64,000 bases of DNA from Streptomyces roseus (lineage in GTDB: Bacteria > Actinomycetota > Actinomycetes > Streptomycetales > Streptomycetaceae), in assembly GCF_001044425.1 (NCBI RefSeq), contig NZ_LFML01000161.1:113845-177844 (forward strand), written 5' to 3'. The notes below the pieces were generated by a model that saw nothing but the letters and a program-made list of their open reading frames with translations, was not told where the DNA came from and searched no databases. Made by a program: the position numbers and the translations under genes. Shown here in pieces: positions 16,751 to 24,548 of the stretch; position 1 is the stretch's first letter, and every line of letters starts with the position of its first letter.

Positions 16751-17173
16751 TCAGCCCAGCATCCGCTTGAGCAGGTCCCGCAGGACCGTCCGCTCCGCCG
16801 TGGAGAGTCCGGCCAGCGGTTCGCGCGCGAAGTCCAGCGATTCCCGCAGCCGGTCCGCGGTCTGCAGGCCCTCCTGCGTCGGGGCGGCCAGCTTCACCCG
16901 GCGGTCCGCCGGGTCCGGCCTGCGCTCGACCAGGCCGCGCGATTCCAGTCGGTCCACGATGCCCGTGATGTTCGAGGGCTCGCACTTCAGCTGCTGGGCT
17001 ATCCGGCGCATCGGCATCGGCTCCAGGGACAGCAGGTTCAGCACCCGCGCCTGGGCGCCGGTGAGCTGGTGGCTGGCCGCCGCGTCCTCGTACTCCTCGT
17101 GGTAGCGGGCCACGACGGAACCGATGAGCTCGACGACCTCAAGGGTCAGGGGGTCTGTGCGGCGACTGGGCAT
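16751..17173 (-). CDS. MarR-family transcriptional regulator
   Basis: Winged-helix repressor of 140 residues. Core landmarks are LTGAQARVLNLLSLEPMPM, the recognition region CEPSNITGIVDRLESRGLVER and the wing PDPADRRVK. It lacks the N-terminal redox Cys expected for OhrR; its only Cys lies in the recognition region (LKCEPSN), so peroxide sensing is not implied. It is divergent from the NADP-dependent oxidoreductase with a 104-bp gap containing an AT-rich patch, a likely operator zone. The start at 17173 is favoured because the family normally begins a short distance before the first helix. Confidence 0.88.
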   Translation of the reverse strand: MPSRRTDPLTLEVVELIGSVVARYHEEYEDAAASHQLTGAQARVLNLLSLEPMPMRRIAQQLKCEPSNITGIVDRLESRGLVERRPDPADRRVKLAAPTQEGLQTADRLRESLDFAREPLAGLSTAERTVLRDLLKRMLG

Positions 17174-17277
17174 GGATCCAGCGTACCCATTTACTTGACA
17201 ACATGAAATATCCAGGAGCATGGTTGTTTCACCTGCTGAAGTATTCAGTCGATTCCATTCCTCGATCGGGAGCACCC

Positions 17278-18297
17278 ATGTCTGAGATCCCTGCCGTCAG
17301 CCGCGAGTGGCACCTCGTCCGCCGTCCGCAGGGCTGGCCCGTCGCCGAGGACTTCGCCCTGCGCGAGGTCGAGGTGGCGGCCCCGGCCCCCGGCCGGATC
17401 CTGGTGCGCAACCTGTACATGTCGGTGGACCCGTACATGCGCGGCCGGATGAACGACGTGAAGTCCTACGTCCCGCCGTTCCAGCTGGACCGGCCGATGG
17501 ACGGCGGCGCGGTCGGCGAGGTCGTCGCCTCCGCCGACGAGCGCTTCGCCGTCGGCGACCACGTCCTGCACGGCCTGGGCTGGCGCGAGTACGCCGACGT
17601 GGACGCCAAGCACGCCACCAAGGTCGACGCCGCCCTCGCCCCGCTCTCCGCCTACCTCGGCGTGCTCGGCATGCCGGGCCTGACCGCCTACGCGGGCCTC
17701 TTCGAGGTGGCCTCCTTCAAGGAGGGCGACACCGTCTTCGTCTCCGGCGCGGCCGGTGCGGTCGGCAGCCTCGTCGGCCAGTTCGCGAAGATCAAGGGCG
17801 CCGCCCGGGTCATCGGCTCTGCCGGATCGGACGAGAAGGTGACGCTCCTCACGGAGAAGTACGGTTTCGACGCCGCCTTCAACTACAAGAACGGCCCCGT
17901 CGGCGAGCAGCTGAAGGAGGCCGCCCCCGAAGGCATCGACGTCTACTTCGACAACGTCGGCGGCGACCACCTGGAGGCCGCCATCTCCTCCCTGAACGTG
18001 CACGGCCGCGCCACCCTGTGCGGGGCGATCGCCCAGTACAACGCCACCGAGCCGACCCCCGGCCCGCGCAACCTGGCCCTGGTCATCGGCAAGCGGCTGC
18101 GCCTGCAGGGCGTGCTCGTCGGCGACCACGCCGGACTCCAGCCGCAGTTCGTCCAGGACGTCGCCGGCTGGCTGCGCTCCGGCGAGCTCGTGGCCGATGA
18201 GACCGTCGTCGAGGGCGTGGAGAACGCGACCGAGGCCTTCCTCGGCATGCTGCGCGGTGAGAACACCGGAAAGATGATCGTTTCCTTCACCGGTTAG
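17278..18297 (+). CDS. NADP-dependent oxidoreductase, zinc-independent MDR family (CurA-like)
   Basis: Cytoplasmic medium-chain reductase of 339 residues. Seen: REWHLVRRPQGWP and YMSVDPYMRGRM at the N-terminus, GMPGLTAYAGLFEV, and the Rossmann motif GAAGAVGSLVGQFAKIKGA (about 155-173). VYFDNVGGDHLEAA and GKMIVSF follow further on. No structural-zinc cysteines are present. Relatives are prostaglandin/alkenal reductases and curcumin reductase, so reduction of electrophilic enones is the likely reaction. Divergent MarR control fits an electrophile-response gene, and ohr follows 64 bp downstream. GGGAG precedes the ATG at 17278. Confidence 0.9.
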   Translation: MSEIPAVSREWHLVRRPQGWPVAEDFALREVEVAAPAPGRILVRNLYMSVDPYMRGRMNDVKSYVPPFQLDRPMDGGAVGEVVASADERFAVGDHVLHGLGWREYADVDAKHATKVDAALAPLSAYLGVLGMPGLTAYAGLFEVASFKEGDTVFVSGAAGAVGSLVGQFAKIKGAARVIGSAGSDEKVTLLTEKYGFDAAFNYKNGPVGEQLKEAAPEGIDVYFDNVGGDHLEAAISSLNVHGRATLCGAIAQYNATEPTPGPRNLALVIGKRLRLQGVLVGDHAGLQPQFVQDVAGWLRSGELVADETVVEGVENATEAFLGMLRGENTGKMIVSFTG

Positions 18298-18361
18298 GCT
18301 CACCCCACACCGTCGTGATCGTGGGCGCGAGTCACGGCGATTACCAGGAGGATCCCTTCAC

Positions 18362-18784
18362 ATGTCCATCCAGCAGTCCGAGGTTCTCTATACCGCCGTC
18401 GCCACCGCCGAGAACGGCCGTGACGGCCGCGTCGCCACCAACGACGGCCAGCTCGACGTCGTCGTGAACCCGCCGAAGGAGATGGGCGGCAGCGGCGCCG
18501 GCACCAACCCGGAGCAGCTGTTCGCCGCCGGCTACAGCGCCTGCTTCCAGGGCGCGCTCGGTGTCGTGGCCCGCAACGAGAACGCGGACATCTCCGGTTC
18601 GACCGTCACCGCCGAGGTCGGCATCGGCAAGAACGACGACGGCTTCGGCCTGATCGTCAAGATCTCCGCCTCGATCCCGAACGTGGACGTCGCCACCGCC
18701 AAGGACCTCATCGAGAAGGCCCACCAGGTCTGCCCGTACTCCAAGGCGACCCGCGGCAACATCACGGTCGAGCTCGCCGTCTGA
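18362..18784 (+). CDS. ohr: Organic hydroperoxide resistance protein Ohr
   Basis: OsmC/Ohr-fold thiol peroxidase of 140 residues that reduces organic hydroperoxides in the cytoplasm. The peroxidatic Cys61 sits in AGYSACFQGAL and the resolving Cys124 in HQVCPYSKATRGN; both catalytic segments are intact. NPPKEMGGSGAGTNPEQLF is the family's conserved N-terminal region. Length is typical. AGGAGG lies 10 nt before the ATG. It follows the MDR oxidoreductase on the same strand and is closed by a strong hairpin, so the two may form a stress-defence unit. Confidence 0.95.
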   Translation: MSIQQSEVLYTAVATAENGRDGRVATNDGQLDVVVNPPKEMGGSGAGTNPEQLFAAGYSACFQGALGVVARNENADISGSTVTAEVGIGKNDDGFGLIVKISASIPNVDVATAKDLIEKAHQVCPYSKATRGNITVELAV

Positions 18785-18804
18785 TCGCGCTCGCACCGCG
18801 CGGA

Positions 18805-18834
18805 GGCCGCACCCCGATCACGGGGTGCGGCCTT
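18805..18834 (+). terminator. Strong hairpin after ohr
   Basis: A perfect 12-bp stem GGCCGCACCCCG/CGGGGTGCGGCC with the tetraloop ATCA, 20 bp past the ohr stop and just before the EI24 gene. It is followed by TTCG, not a long T-tract. Confidence 0.85.
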
Positions 18835-18852
18835 CGCCGTAAGCTGTGCCCC

Positions 18853-19764
18853 ATGCGTGATCTTGCGGGGGGATTCGGTCATCTGCTGGCCGGACAGCGA
18901 TGGGTGTTCCGGCACGGCCGGTGGCTGGGGTTCGGCCTGCTGCCCGGACTGCTCGCGCTGGTGCTCTACACCGGCGCCCTCATCGGGCTCGGCTACGGCG
19001 CCGACGACCTGACGGCCTGGGCCACCCCCTTCGCGGACGGCTGGGGCTCTCCCTGGCTCGGCCTCTTCCGCGGATTCCTGACCGCCCTCGTCTTCGGCCT
19101 CGGCCTCTTCGTCGCGGTGATCACCTTCACCGCGGTGACCCTCCTGATCGGCCAGCCGTTCTACGAGTCCCTCTCGGAGCAGGTCGACCGCAGCGTCGGC
19201 GGCGACGCCCCGGAATCCGGGCTGCCGCTGGCCAAGGAGCTGTGGATCTCGGCCCGCGACAGCATCAAGGTGCTCGTCCGGGTGCTGCTCTACGGGATCC
19301 TGCTCTTCGCCCTGGGCTTCATCCCCGTCGTCGGACAGACCGTGGTCCCCGCGATCGGGTTCTGCGTGTCCGGGTTCTTCCTCACCGAGGAGCTCACCGC
19401 CGTGGCGCTCCAGCGCCGCGAGGTGGAGCTGAAGGAACGTCTCGTCCTGCTGCGCGGACGCCGCGCGATGGCGCTCGGCTTCGGCGTCCCGCTGGTGCTG
19501 GCCTTCCTGGTGCCGCTGGTCGCGGTGTTCCTGATGCCGGGTGCGGTGGCCGGGGCCACGCTCATGGTCCGGGAGCTGCGCGGCGAGGACGCGGAGGGGG
19601 CCGCCGAGGAGGGGACGGCCCGGACCGGCCCGCCGACGGGGCCGGCACCGTACGAGCAGGCCCCGCACCCGGCGCCGCAGTCCGACCCGTACGCGCAGCA
19701 GCCCCCGCGGTACCCGGCCGGCGGCGCGGCCGGCGGCCGGGGGCCCGGAGCCCCCTACCGCTGA
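18853..19764 (+). CDS. EI24/CysZ-like membrane protein
   Basis: Integral membrane protein of 303 residues with four to six hydrophobic segments. The N-terminal GFGHLLAGQRWVFRH and the later FYESLSEQVDRSVGG and LLFALGFIPVVGQTVVPAIGF are typical of the EI24 domain. CysZ members transport sulfate in Gram-negatives; the role of actinobacterial homologues is not established. The last 70 residues form a Pro/Gly/Tyr/Ala-rich hydrophilic tail, presumably cytoplasmic. The 3' end overlaps the convergent oxidoreductase gene by 10 nt. Confidence 0.8.
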   Translation: MRDLAGGFGHLLAGQRWVFRHGRWLGFGLLPGLLALVLYTGALIGLGYGADDLTAWATPFADGWGSPWLGLFRGFLTALVFGLGLFVAVITFTAVTLLIGQPFYESLSEQVDRSVGGDAPESGLPLAKELWISARDSIKVLVRVLLYGILLFALGFIPVVGQTVVPAIGFCVSGFFLTEELTAVALQRREVELKERLVLLRGRRAMALGFGVPLVLAFLVPLVAVFLMPGAVAGATLMVRELRGEDAEGAAEEGTARTGPPTGPAPYEQAPHPAPQSDPYAQQPPRYPAGGAAGGRGPGAPYR

Positions 19765-20681
19765 TCCCGGACGGGACTCGACGACACGACCTGGCGCGTG
19801 AGCAGGGTGATCGCCCCGGTCGTGTCCTCGCCGGAACGGGCCTGCCGGTCGGCGTCCAGGCGGCGCCGCATCAGGTCCAGGTAGGGGGCCAGCAGCTCCG
19901 TGCCGACACCCTGCTCCGCCGCCGTGCGCAGCAGGGTGGGAGCGGCGGCGACCTGCATGGCCAGGTTCGACACGACACCCGTGGTGAAGTCGCGCGAGGT
20001 CAACCGCTCGGCCACGTTGTCCACGAAGAAGCCCATCGCGCCGAGCCACTCCGACAGCAGCGGCGCCAGGTCCTTCGGGGCGATGTCCTCGGCCTCGATC
20101 AGGGCGAACGCATGCGAGATCCCGGCGAACATCCCGTACATCGCGCTCAGCAGCGCCACGTCGTACAGCGCCGCGTGGCCGGGGTCCTCGCCGACGAAAC
20201 GGGCTCCGGCCGGGACCTCCAAGGCGGCGCGGTGCGCGTCGAACAGGGCGCGGGAGCCGCTGTAGAAGACGTACGCGCCGGACGCGGGGACGCCCATCAT
20301 CACCGGGGTCCCCATGATCCCGCCGTCCGTGAAGCGGGCTCCGCGGGCCGCGGCCCAGGCGGCGCGCTCCCGGCCCTCGCCGGGCGTACCGGTGGTGAGG
20401 TCGACCAGGTCCTTGCCGGACACGTCCACGCCCTCCAGGGTCTGGCCGACGCTCGCGTCGTCCAGCAGGCAGAGCACGACCAGGTCGGCCGCCGCCACCG
20501 CGTCGGCGGGGCTCGCGGCGACGACGGCGCCTTCGCAGGCGAGGGCCGCGGCCTTGGCGGGGGTGCGGTTCCAGACGGTGAGCGGATAGCCGGCGGCGAG
20601 CCAGGTGCGGGCCAGGGCGGTGCCCATGTCGCCGAGGCCGAGGAGGGCGACGGGACGCTTCGGAACGTTGTCGTAAGTCAT
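19755..20681 (-). CDS. NAD(P)-dependent beta-hydroxyacid dehydrogenase / imine-reductase-like protein
   Basis: Cytoplasmic oxidoreductase of 308 residues. The N-terminal Rossmann fold starts VALLGLGDMGTALARTWLAAGY, then VWNRTPAKA. The substrate-binding region LVDLTTGTPGEGRERA and TDGGIMGTP follows, and the C-terminal half is helical. The position usually holding the catalytic Lys of 3-hydroxyisobutyrate dehydrogenases falls in HAALYDVALLSAMYGM, where Lys is replaced by Tyr/Asp. This suggests the imine-reductase-like branch rather than a true hydroxyacid dehydrogenase. It is divergent from an HxlR regulator, the usual pairing for this group. Confidence 0.85.
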   Translation of the reverse strand: MTYDNVPKRPVALLGLGDMGTALARTWLAAGYPLTVWNRTPAKAAALACEGAVVAASPADAVAAADLVVLCLLDDASVGQTLEGVDVSGKDLVDLTTGTPGEGRERAAWAAARGARFTDGGIMGTPVMMGVPASGAYVFYSGSRALFDAHRAALEVPAGARFVGEDPGHAALYDVALLSAMYGMFAGISHAFALIEAEDIAPKDLAPLLSEWLGAMGFFVDNVAERLTSRDFTTGVVSNLAMQVAAAPTLLRTAAEQGVGTELLAPYLDLMRRRLDADRQARSGEDTTGAITLLTRQVVSSSPVRDQR

Positions 20682-20714
20682 GACGTTGAGCCTGGTGGCA
20701 AGGGGTGAGGCACT

Positions 20715-20728
20715 CAAGTACGCACTTG
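20715..20728. promoter_or_regulatory. Candidate HxlR operator
   Basis: The 14-bp element CAAGTACGCACTTG (5-bp arms CAAGT/ACTTG, 4-bp spacer) lies in the 96-bp gap between the divergent dehydrogenase and HxlR-family regulator. Location and symmetry suggest regulator binding. No experimental motif for this protein is known to me. Confidence 0.4.
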
Positions 20729-20777
20729 GGGGTGGGTGGTTACCCCCAGGTGAGCGAGCAGGTGGGAGGCGCGGGCG

Positions 20778-21125
20778 ATGTCGGTTGCGAGGAGGCCGGG
20801 GGCGGACCACTGCGGCGTGGCGGCGGCGATGGCCGTGATCGACGGCAAGTGGAAGGTCTCGCTGCTGTGGGAGTTGCAGCAGCGGCCGCGGCGGTTCGGA
20901 GAACTGCGCCGGCTGGTCCCGGGCATCTCGGAGAAGGTGCTCGCGGCGCAGCTGCGCGAGTTGGAGACGGACGGCATCGTCCATCGCGAGGTGTACGACG
21001 AGGTCCCGCCGCGCGTGGAGTACTCGCTGACCCCGCTCGGCCGGGAACTCGACGAGGCGCTGAGCTCGCTCGGTGCCTGGGGGACCAGACACCTCCTCCC
21101 GGCCCCTGCTCCCCAGCCGGCCTAG
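20778..21125 (+). CDS. HxlR-family transcriptional regulator
   Basis: Winged-helix dimeric regulator of 115 residues. The signature run is MAVIDGKWKVSLLWELQQ, then PRRFGELRRLVPGISEKVLAAQLREL (recognition helix) and the wing VPPRVEYSLTPLGREL. Only one Cys (DHCGVAAAM) is present, just before the first helix, at the position used for redox or electrophile sensing in HypR/YodB-type members. It probably controls the divergent oxidoreductase. Its TAG stop lies within a CTAG shared with the stop of the convergent thioesterase-like gene. Confidence 0.9.
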   Translation: MSVARRPGADHCGVAAAMAVIDGKWKVSLLWELQQRPRRFGELRRLVPGISEKVLAAQLRELETDGIVHREVYDEVPPRVEYSLTPLGRELDEALSSLGAWGTRHLLPAPAPQPA

Positions 21126-21847
21126 GACTGGGTGCGGGGCTCCACCCACAAGGCCTCGCCCACCGCGCACAGGTCGCCGTCGGCCGTGGCCAGGGCCGTG
21201 CCCACGCGGTACTTGCGGCCCTCGCTGCCGAGCAGCCAGGCATACGAGACGAGACCCGCGCCCACCGGCACCGGGCGCAGCAGCCGCGCGGTCAGGGCCG
21301 CCGTGACGGCGCCGGCCCGGCGGCCGTCGAGCAGCCGCCCGGCCGCGTTGCCCGGGCAGTCCAGAGCACCCCACACCAGCTCGGGCGGGAGCAGCCCGTC
21401 CGCGTCGCCGAGTGCGGGGCCCGGCGTCCAGGCCGCCGCGACCAGCGCGCCGCCGGGGACCCGGCCGCAGTGCAGGCGCAGCCCGGTGCCGGGGGTGCGG
21501 TGCAGGCCGCAGCCGAAGCAGTCGACCATCCCGTCCGGGGGCGCCGCCCGGTAGGCGTCGGCCGCCGCCGTGGCCAGCTCCCAGGACGGGGGCTCCGGGG
21601 CCTGCGCGGCCGGTTCGGCGGGGCTCGCCGCCGCGAGCAGCAGCTCGCCGTCCACCAGCCGGGCGCCGCCTTCGGCGGTCGGGTCGAGCCGGACCGGGGC
21701 CTGCGTGGGCACCGGCCGGCGGAAGTCCACCCGTACGGTCTTCGCGGCGGACCGCGCGGCCAGCACCCCGGCCACGTAGCCGCCGAAGGCCACCCCGGGG
21801 TACCCGCTGAGGTGCGCCGGAACCGTGATCGTCTCGAAGTCGCTCAT
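21122..21847 (-). CDS. Hotdog-fold thioesterase-like protein
   Basis: Hypothetical protein of 241 residues whose pattern resembles actinobacterial PaaI/acyl-CoA thioesterase relatives. The start PAHLSGYPGVAFGGYVAGVLAA corresponds to the hotdog helix. VRVDFRRPVPTQAPVRL follows, then a Cys pair segment VDCFGCGLHRTPGTGL in the middle and a second hotdog-like repeat in the C-terminal half. A substrate cannot be named. The ATG at 21847 begins the conserved part. It is convergent with the HxlR gene, sharing the CTAG stop sequence, and divergent from the DUF1707 gene. Confidence 0.6.
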   Translation of the reverse strand: MSDFETITVPAHLSGYPGVAFGGYVAGVLAARSAAKTVRVDFRRPVPTQAPVRLDPTAEGGARLVDGELLLAAASPAEPAAQAPEPPSWELATAAADAYRAAPPDGMVDCFGCGLHRTPGTGLRLHCGRVPGGALVAAAWTPGPALGDADGLLPPELVWGALDCPGNAAGRLLDGRRAGAVTAALTARLLRPVPVGAGLVSYAWLLGSEGRKYRVGTALATADGDLCAVGEALWVEPRTQS

Positions 21848-21980
21848 GCCGGCCACCCCATCACACACGTCGTCCTCGTCACAGGCCCCGGCCCACCGGC
21901 CGCGCAACTATCGCGGGCGCCCGTTCGTCCTCCATCCTGGAGGGACGCGCACCGCGCGCAGGGGCTTCGGAGGTGGCGGG

Positions 21981-22586
21981 ATGGCCGAACAGCCGTGGGG
22001 GCAGCCGTATCCGGTACGCCCGCAGCAGCAGGCACACGGGCAGGTGTACGGGCAGGCGTGGCAGCCCGCGCCCACCCCGCAGGCCGCGATGCGGGCCTCG
22101 CACACCGACCGGGACCGGACGGTGGACGTGCTCAAGGCCGCGTACGCCGAGGGCCGGCTCTCCCGCGAGGAGTACGGTCAGCGCTTCGACGCCGTGTACA
22201 AGGCGCAGACGTACGGCCAGCTCGGGCAGCTGGTCGCGGACCTGCCGGCCGGGCCGGTGCCGGGCACGTTCGGCGCCGCCGCCGGGCTGCCCGCCGCGTA
22301 CGGGTCGATGCCGATGCCGATGCCCATGCCGCTGCCCATGCCCCTGCCCCCGCGCCGGGTCAACGGGATGGCGATCACCTCGCTCGCCCTCGGCGTGCTG
22401 AGCCTGCCGACCCTCGGGGCCGCCGGCCTCGGCGCCGTGGCCACCGGCCACGTCGCCAAGGCGCAGATCCGGGCGCGGGGCGACGAGGGCACCGGGCTCG
22501 CGACGATCGGGCTGGTGCTCGGCTGGCTGTCCGTGGGCGGCTGGGTGCTGCTCTTCCTGCTCGCCGGCTTCGGGGTCCTCGACTGA
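21981..22586 (+). CDS. DUF1707 / DUF4190 membrane protein
   Basis: Protein of 201 residues. A Gln/Pro-rich N-terminus is followed by the DUF1707 domain at about 37-90 (MRASHTDRDRTVDVLKAAYAE, then GRLSREEYGQRFDAVYKA). Next is a Met-Pro repeat (PMPMPMPLPMPLPP, 112-126) and a two-helix DUF4190 membrane domain at the C-terminus. DUF1707 is widespread in actinobacteria; the function is unknown. GGAGG sits 8 nt before the ATG. The short ATGCCG/ATGCCC repeats encoding the Met-Pro linker could vary in copy number. Confidence 0.85.
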   Translation: MAEQPWGQPYPVRPQQQAHGQVYGQAWQPAPTPQAAMRASHTDRDRTVDVLKAAYAEGRLSREEYGQRFDAVYKAQTYGQLGQLVADLPAGPVPGTFGAAAGLPAAYGSMPMPMPMPLPMPLPPRRVNGMAITSLALGVLSLPTLGAAGLGAVATGHVAKAQIRARGDEGTGLATIGLVLGWLSVGGWVLLFLLAGFGVLD

Positions 22587-22780
22587 GGTGGGCCGCCGGG
22601 GCGGCGGATCTCGTCGTTCCGCCACCGGTGGCCCTCACCGGCGGCCCGATAGTATGCGTGGCGGCACGCGCCGAGGCCGTCCCACACCGTCCTTGAGCGG
22701 GCCCGGAGCCGGGCAGTGGATCGCCGGGAACGACGGCCGGCCGTCGCGCCGAGCACCGACCAGCAGTAGGGACACCGTCA

Positions 22781-24535
22781 GTGACAGTCAGTACCGAGGG
22801 GTCGGCGGCCGTGCGCCCTGTTCCCCCGAGCGGACCGGCCTCGCACGCCCCGGGCGGCTCGAAGTCCTCGGATGCGGACCGGGCCGGAGCCCCGCGCGGC
22901 GCCCTGCGCTCCCGCGGCGGGCTCCTGCTGCTGGAAGCCGCCGTGGCGTTCGCCGCGGCGCTGCTCCTCCCGCTGCTGGCACGCGGCTTCAAGCTCAACC
23001 CGCTCAACCGGATCGCGCAGGTCAGCGGTCTGGCAGCGATCCAGCTGCGGTTCGCGCTGGTCGGGCTCCTGTTCATCGGCGCCGTGGTGCTGGCGATGCG
23101 GCTGCGCGGCGGCCGCCACTTCGACCTGGCCACGCGCCTGGCCGCCGCCGCCCTCGCGGGTCTGGCCAGCGGCTTCGTCGCGGCGGGCGCCGTCGTCGCG
23201 CTGCTGGGCACGCCGTGGCCGATGTTCGGCCTCAACGGCGACAGCGGCCGCATCGTCGAATGGGCCCACGCCGTCGCGAACGGACAGCCGTCGGGCTCGC
23301 CGGTCTACCCGCCGATGCCTCTCTACACGCTCGGCCACTACGCCGAGTGGTTCCGCGGGGGCAACACCGCGTACGCGTTCAAGGACCTCCAGATCCTGGG
23401 CGCCGCCGCCTTCGGCCCGCTCGTCTACCTCGCCTGGCGGATGCTGCTGAGCCCCGTACGGGCGCTGGCCTTCGGGGTCGTGCCCGCGTTCGCGCTGATC
23501 GACTCGTACAAGCCGTACAGCCAGACCGTGCTCGTCCTGCTGATCCCCGTGCTCGTGGCGATGGTCGTGGCGCTGCGCCGCAGCGGTACGCAGGGCTGGC
23601 GTCCGCTGCTGCTCACGGGCGCCGGTTTCGGCGCGGTGCTGGGCGTGCTGTTCCTCACGTACTCGGGCTGGTTCCTGTGGAGCGCCGCCGGCGTGCTGTT
23701 CGCCGCCCTGCTGTACTTCCCGTGGAAGACCGGCCGGCTCAAGGGCGCGGCCTTCATGGGCAGCGCGCTGGCGGCGTTCCTCGTGGTGGCCGGGCGCTAC
23801 CTGATGGTCATGCTGAAGGAAGGGCAGACCACCAAGGACTACAACTTCCGCTTCGACAACTTCACCGACCCGGCCTACTACCTGATGTGGCGCACCGACA
23901 TGCCCGGCAAGGTGGGCGACTGGCCGCCGCCGGGGGAGTTCGGCGGGGTCGGGCTGTTCGCCCTGGTGACCTTCGTGTGCCTGGGCGTCGCGATCTGGCT
24001 GGGCCTGCGCAAGCCGCTCGTCGTCACCATCGCCGCGATGTTCATCAGCGCGTGGGTCATGCGCATGTACATCGCCTCGCACATGTACGAGACGCAGACC
24101 GTCCAGCTCTACACGCGCACCAACAACCAGCTGCTCTACTGCGGGCTGATCCTGTGCGCGCTGGTGGCGCACCTGGTCTCGCTGAAGCTGGCCGAGCGGC
24201 GCACGGCTTCCGGGGCCACCGGGGCCATCGGGTCCGCCGAAGGCGCCCCGCCCGCGACCGCAGGCGACGGCTCCTCGGCTCCCGCCGCGGTCCGCACCGG
24301 CTTCCCGGGCCGCGAGGGCGCCGTGATCGGCACCCTGTGCGCCCTGCTCCTGCTGCTCGGCACGGTCTCCTCCTCGATGTCCGACCGCTACATGCCTGCG
24401 CAGGACGGCACCTACCGCATCCTGCCCTGGGTCTCACACACCATCCGGCAGCAGGACGGGAAGTGTCCGAAGTTCGCGCCGAAGCACGAGTGCTCCAAGG
24501 ACGGCGACCAGAGCTGGCTGAGCTACATCCGATGA
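22781..24535 (+). CDS. AftA-like GT-C glycosyltransferase (arabinofuranosyltransferase family)
   Basis: Large polytopic membrane protein of 584 residues with roughly 11-13 hydrophobic segments and an extracytoplasmic C-terminal part. After TM3-4 it has FGLNGDSGRIVEWAHAV and YPPMPLYTLGHYAEWF. These acid- and YPP-containing outer loops are typical of AftA/GT-C enzymes that use polyprenyl-phosphate sugars. YTRTNNQLLY occurs later. The C-terminus (SDRYMPAQDGTYRILPW, then Cys pairs) lies outside. Streptomyces lacks mycobacterial arabinogalactan, so the acceptor is unknown, perhaps a wall glycopolymer. The GTG start at 22781 is followed by a Pro/Ser-rich cytoplasmic tail. It is 13 bp upstream of the DUF2142 gene. 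Confidence 0.68.
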   Translation: MTVSTEGSAAVRPVPPSGPASHAPGGSKSSDADRAGAPRGALRSRGGLLLLEAAVAFAAALLLPLLARGFKLNPLNRIAQVSGLAAIQLRFALVGLLFIGAVVLAMRLRGGRHFDLATRLAAAALAGLASGFVAAGAVVALLGTPWPMFGLNGDSGRIVEWAHAVANGQPSGSPVYPPMPLYTLGHYAEWFRGGNTAYAFKDLQILGAAAFGPLVYLAWRMLLSPVRALAFGVVPAFALIDSYKPYSQTVLVLLIPVLVAMVVALRRSGTQGWRPLLLTGAGFGAVLGVLFLTYSGWFLWSAAGVLFAALLYFPWKTGRLKGAAFMGSALAAFLVVAGRYLMVMLKEGQTTKDYNFRFDNFTDPAYYLMWRTDMPGKVGDWPPPGEFGGVGLFALVTFVCLGVAIWLGLRKPLVVTIAAMFISAWVMRMYIASHMYETQTVQLYTRTNNQLLYCGLILCALVAHLVSLKLAERRTASGATGAIGSAEGAPPATAGDGSSAPAAVRTGFPGREGAVIGTLCALLLLLGTVSSSMSDRYMPAQDGTYRILPWVSHTIRQQDGKCPKFAPKHECSKDGDQSWLSYIR

Positions 24536-24548
24536 TCAGAGGGAAGCG

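Noticed and set aside
16751..18784. OhrR-ohr pair interpretation of the MarR regulator and ohr
   Set aside because: The MarR protein lacks the N-terminal redox Cys and is divergent from the MDR oxidoreductase, not directly adjacent to ohr.
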